Shown: piece by piece, positions 42,834 to 44,647 of the stretch
How the letters are laid out: every line of letters starts with the position of its first letter
Numbering within the stretch: the first letter of the stretch is position 1
Source: an uncultured Collinsella sp.
GTDB taxonomy: Bacteria > Actinomycetota > Coriobacteriia > Coriobacteriales > Coriobacteriaceae
Length of the DNA stretch: 44,647 bases
NCBI GenBank assembly: GCA_902472315.1
Contig: CABRNM010000013.1
Span: 1-44,647, forward strand
Direction: 5' to 3'
Program-made: the position numbers and the translations under genes
Notes under the pieces: generated by a model
The model's database searches: none
What the model saw: the letters and a program-made list of their open reading frames with translations, nothing else
Told to the model about the DNA's origin: nothing

Positions 42834-44288
42834 CTAGCGCACCCCCTTCAGCGGTCCCTCGACCAGCCAAGATCCGGCATCCTCTAACAACACCTCGCTG
42901 GGGTCGCAGCCCAACTCGCGCGCCAGAATCGCCACCACACGGCTCTGGCAAAAGCCGCTTTGGCACCGACCCATGCCGGCACGACAGCGGCGCTTGACGC
43001 CCTCGACCGAAACCGCTCCCGGCTGGCGTCGGATCGCGGCCATAATCTCGGCTTCGGGCACCGTCTCGCAGCGGCAGACGATTTGCCCCCACGCAGGATC
43101 GGACTTGATCAGCTCCTCCTTGCGCGCCAGCGGTGCGCGGTCAAAGTCTTCCGGCGCGCGGCGAATTGGGTTCCAGTCCGCCCGCTCGTGCAACTCCACG
43201 CCCGCTTCACGCATCACAAGCTCCATGCGCTCGGCAATGGCCGGCGCGCTTGCCACGCCCGGCGACTGAATGCCCGCCGCCTGGAACAGCCCCGGCACCA
43301 AGGCCGACTGTCCAATAAAGAAGTCGTTCGTTCCCTGAATGACCGGACGCCCGCCGGCAAATGCGCGCACCACGCGGCGCGTATCCAGATCGGGCACCAG
43401 CTTGCGCGCGCCGGTCAGCAGCGCGTTCATATCGCTCGCATAGGTCTGTGTGTCGCCCGGCTCGCGCACGGCGGCCGTGGCGGTGATCACGGTGTTGCCG
43501 TGCACGGTGCCCGTCACGATAACTCCCTTCGACACCGGAGTCGGCACGGGGTAGAGCGGCATGAGCGTGCGCGGCTCCTTGTCCAGCACCACGATGTTGC
43601 CCTGACGCCAGACCATCTGGAATTCCTCGGCGCCCGCCATATGCGAGATGTCGGCGGCGCCGTTGCCCGCGGCGTTGATCAGGTAGCGGCAGCGCACGTT
43701 GCCAGCGGGGGTCGCCAGAGCAAAGCGCGCGTCGTCGCCCGAGCCCGCGACTTCAATCGCCTCCACCGGTGCGGAGCGCATAAACGTCACCCCGTTGGCC
43801 TCGGCGTTCTCCAGCGCGGCGATGGCAACCTCAAACGGGTCGACAAACCCAGTCGAGGGGCACCACAACGCGCACGTTGCATCGGCACTGGCGCGCGGCT
43901 CTAATTCGTGGATGCGGTCGGGTCCGACGATCGACAACTCGGGCACGCCGTTGGCAAGACCGTTGCTGCGCAGCTTTTTCAGTTGCGCACGGTCCTCGTC
44001 GTTAAAGCCCAACACCATCGATCCGGTGCGGCAAAACAAAAATCCCAGCTCCTGCGCCCATGTACCGTACAACTCGCAGCCGCGGGCGTTGACCTGCGCC
44101 TTAACCGTGCCCGGTGTCGGATCATAGCCGGCATGCACCAGGCCGCCGTTAGCCTTCGACGCGCCCAGCGCAATATCGTTAGCCGCCTCGACCACGCAAA
44201 TGGAAAGGTCAAACCTCGCGAGCTGCCGCGCGATGGCGCACCCGGTAATGCCCGCGCCCACAATCGCGATATCAAACGTTTCTGCCAC
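42834..44288 (-). CDS. GlpA-like FAD-dependent glycerol-3-phosphate dehydrogenase, 484 aa
   Basis: Likely oxidises glycerol-3-phosphate to dihydroxyacetone phosphate; the family also holds 2-hydroxyglutarate-oxidase-like members, so the substrate is not certain. FAD-binding DIAIVGAGITGCAIARQLAR is at the N-terminus and the DAO domain runs to about 370. A BFD-like [2Fe-2S] domain follows (CRCETVPEAE; then CRAGMGRCQSGFCQ). The start is GTG 44288 with GGGAGG five bases upstream. First gene of the triad with the flavoprotein at 41486 and DUF1667. No promoter stood out upstream, where 44289-44457 has no structure I can support. Confidence 0.83.
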   Translation of the reverse strand: MAETFDIAIVGAGITGCAIARQLARFDLSICVVEAANDIALGASKANGGLVHAGYDPTPGTVKAQVNARGCELYGTWAQELGFLFCRTGSMVLGFNDEDRAQLKKLRSNGLANGVPELSIVGPDRIHELEPRASADATCALWCPSTGFVDPFEVAIAALENAEANGVTFMRSAPVEAIEVAGSGDDARFALATPAGNVRCRYLINAAGNGAADISHMAGAEEFQMVWRQGNIVVLDKEPRTLMPLYPVPTPVSKGVIVTGTVHGNTVITATAAVREPGDTQTYASDMNALLTGARKLVPDLDTRRVVRAFAGGRPVIQGTNDFFIGQSALVPGLFQAAGIQSPGVASAPAIAERMELVMREAGVELHERADWNPIRRAPEDFDRAPLARKEELIKSDPAWGQIVCRCETVPEAEIMAAIRRQPGAVSVEGVKRRCRAGMGRCQSGFCQSRVVAILARELGCDPSEVLLEDAGSWLVEGPLKGVR

Positions 44289-44457
44289 AGTGCCTCCCGG
44301 ACGAGTTGACAGGCCGTCAATAAGAACATCCTACGGTCTACACACCCTCAGCGCGGCGGCAATGCGGCGAACAGCCCCGCAACACCCGCCAACGGCAGGC
44401 GAGGGGAGACCCCAACAACGTCGACAACTTCGTCTGCTGGCTACCACGTTGAAGTTT

Positions 44458-44516
44458 TGTCTCGATCTGTAACAGTAAGAGGGGAAATTTGGTCCCAGAT
44501 GTTACAGATTGAGACA
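44458..44516. repeat. 59-nt palindrome, type 4 copy 1
   Basis: TGTCTCGATCTGTAACA (44458-44474) and TGTTACAGATTGAGACA (44500-44516) pair with one mismatch around 25 unrelated bases. Confidence 0.85.
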
Positions 44517-44538
44517 TTTGCCATGCGGGCCCTCCGTT

Positions 44539-44597
44539 TGTCTCGATCTGTAACATCTAGACCCGGATTCCGCTCCCACCTGTTACAGATTGAGATG
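44539..44597. repeat. 59-nt palindrome, type 4 copy 2
   Basis: Same arms as the copy 81 bases to the left (TGTCTCGATCTGTAACA with TGTTACAGATTGAGA), the same 25-nt interior length but a different interior sequence. The two tandem copies lie at the contig end. Confidence 0.85.
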
Positions 44598-44639
44598 TTT
44601 GTGTCCGCGCCGGCCCCGCCCCTAGCCGTAGTCCCATAT

Positions 44640-44647
44640 ATCGGAAG
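44640..44647. other. Probable Illumina adapter remnant at contig end
   Basis: ATCGGAAG equals part of the reverse-complement adapter AGATCGGAAGAGC. Only eight bases match, but the left end carries the corresponding remnant in the other orientation. Confidence 0.55.

Noticed and set aside
44458..44597. CRISPR array from repeated arms with variable middles
   Set aside because: The arms are inverted within each unit and there are only two units; this is a palindromic repeat, not repeat-spacer-repeat.

Overview
The window looks like one complete assembly contig from a Collinsella-like member of the Coriobacteriia (Actinobacteria), probably a gut anaerobe. The basis is the GC-rich coding bias, the gene content (Hyf-type formate hydrogenlyase, selenocysteine decoding, NADP-type glutamate dehydrogenase, GlpA/flavoprotein/DUF1667 triad) and protein similarity recalled from memory. 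No 16S rRNA or ribosomal protein gene is present, so the genus is an inference. Both ends carry Illumina-adapter-like bases.

Layout. (1) 32-842, minus strand: a PIN-domain toxin / RelB-like antitoxin pair. (2) 1066-16736, plus strand: a formate hydrogenlyase locus. After a dyad and a structured leader come a HydN-like ferredoxin, the Sec-containing formate dehydrogenase FdhF (UGA at 2281 with a bacterial SECIS hairpin), a terminator-like hairpin, hyfABCDEFGHI, a HycH/HyfJ chaperone, the HycI protease and the formate channel FocA. (3) 16801-23836: an orphan molybdopterin oxidoreductase, selA, selB, a tRNA-Sec gene (selC, 22542-22638, found by folding), mobA and a small Cys-rich Se/S-carrier-like protein. 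The enzyme, its membrane module, its maturation factors, most of the Sec-insertion machinery and the Mo-cofactor nucleotidyltransferase therefore sit in about 22.5 kb. selD and hypABCDEF are not in the window. (4) 24094-29424: gdhA, then a two-gene molybdenum hydroxylase (FAD subunit plus fused 2Fe-2S/Mo subunit) resembling E. coli YgfM/XdhD. (5) 29574-37843: tRNA-Leu(UAG), tig, clpP, clpX, valS and folC. (6) 37951-39430: a very GC-rich IS110-family element with a candidate bridge-RNA region. (7) 39730-44288, minus strand: an M24 peptidase and a GlpA-type operon.

The least explained feature is the density of palindromic repeats between genes. Four 67-nt hairpins share outer arms and have compensatory inner stems (22418, 25529, 37858, 40932). 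Two nested hairpins flank valS in opposite orientation with conserved cores but different, self-complementary outer arms (33393, 36241). There is a third nested palindrome (39519), two tandem 59-nt palindromes at the right end (44458, 44539), and a scattered GGGAC...CCTTT motif family resembling REP sequences. The covariation suggests selection on hairpin structure in RNA or single-stranded DNA.

Metabolically, formate enters or leaves through FocA and is oxidised by FdhF. Electrons pass through HydN/HyfA ferredoxins and HyfH/HyfI to the HyfG NiFe site to make H2. The HyfB/C/D/E/F membrane arm makes ion translocation plausible. Functions come from motif recognition; no database search was possible.
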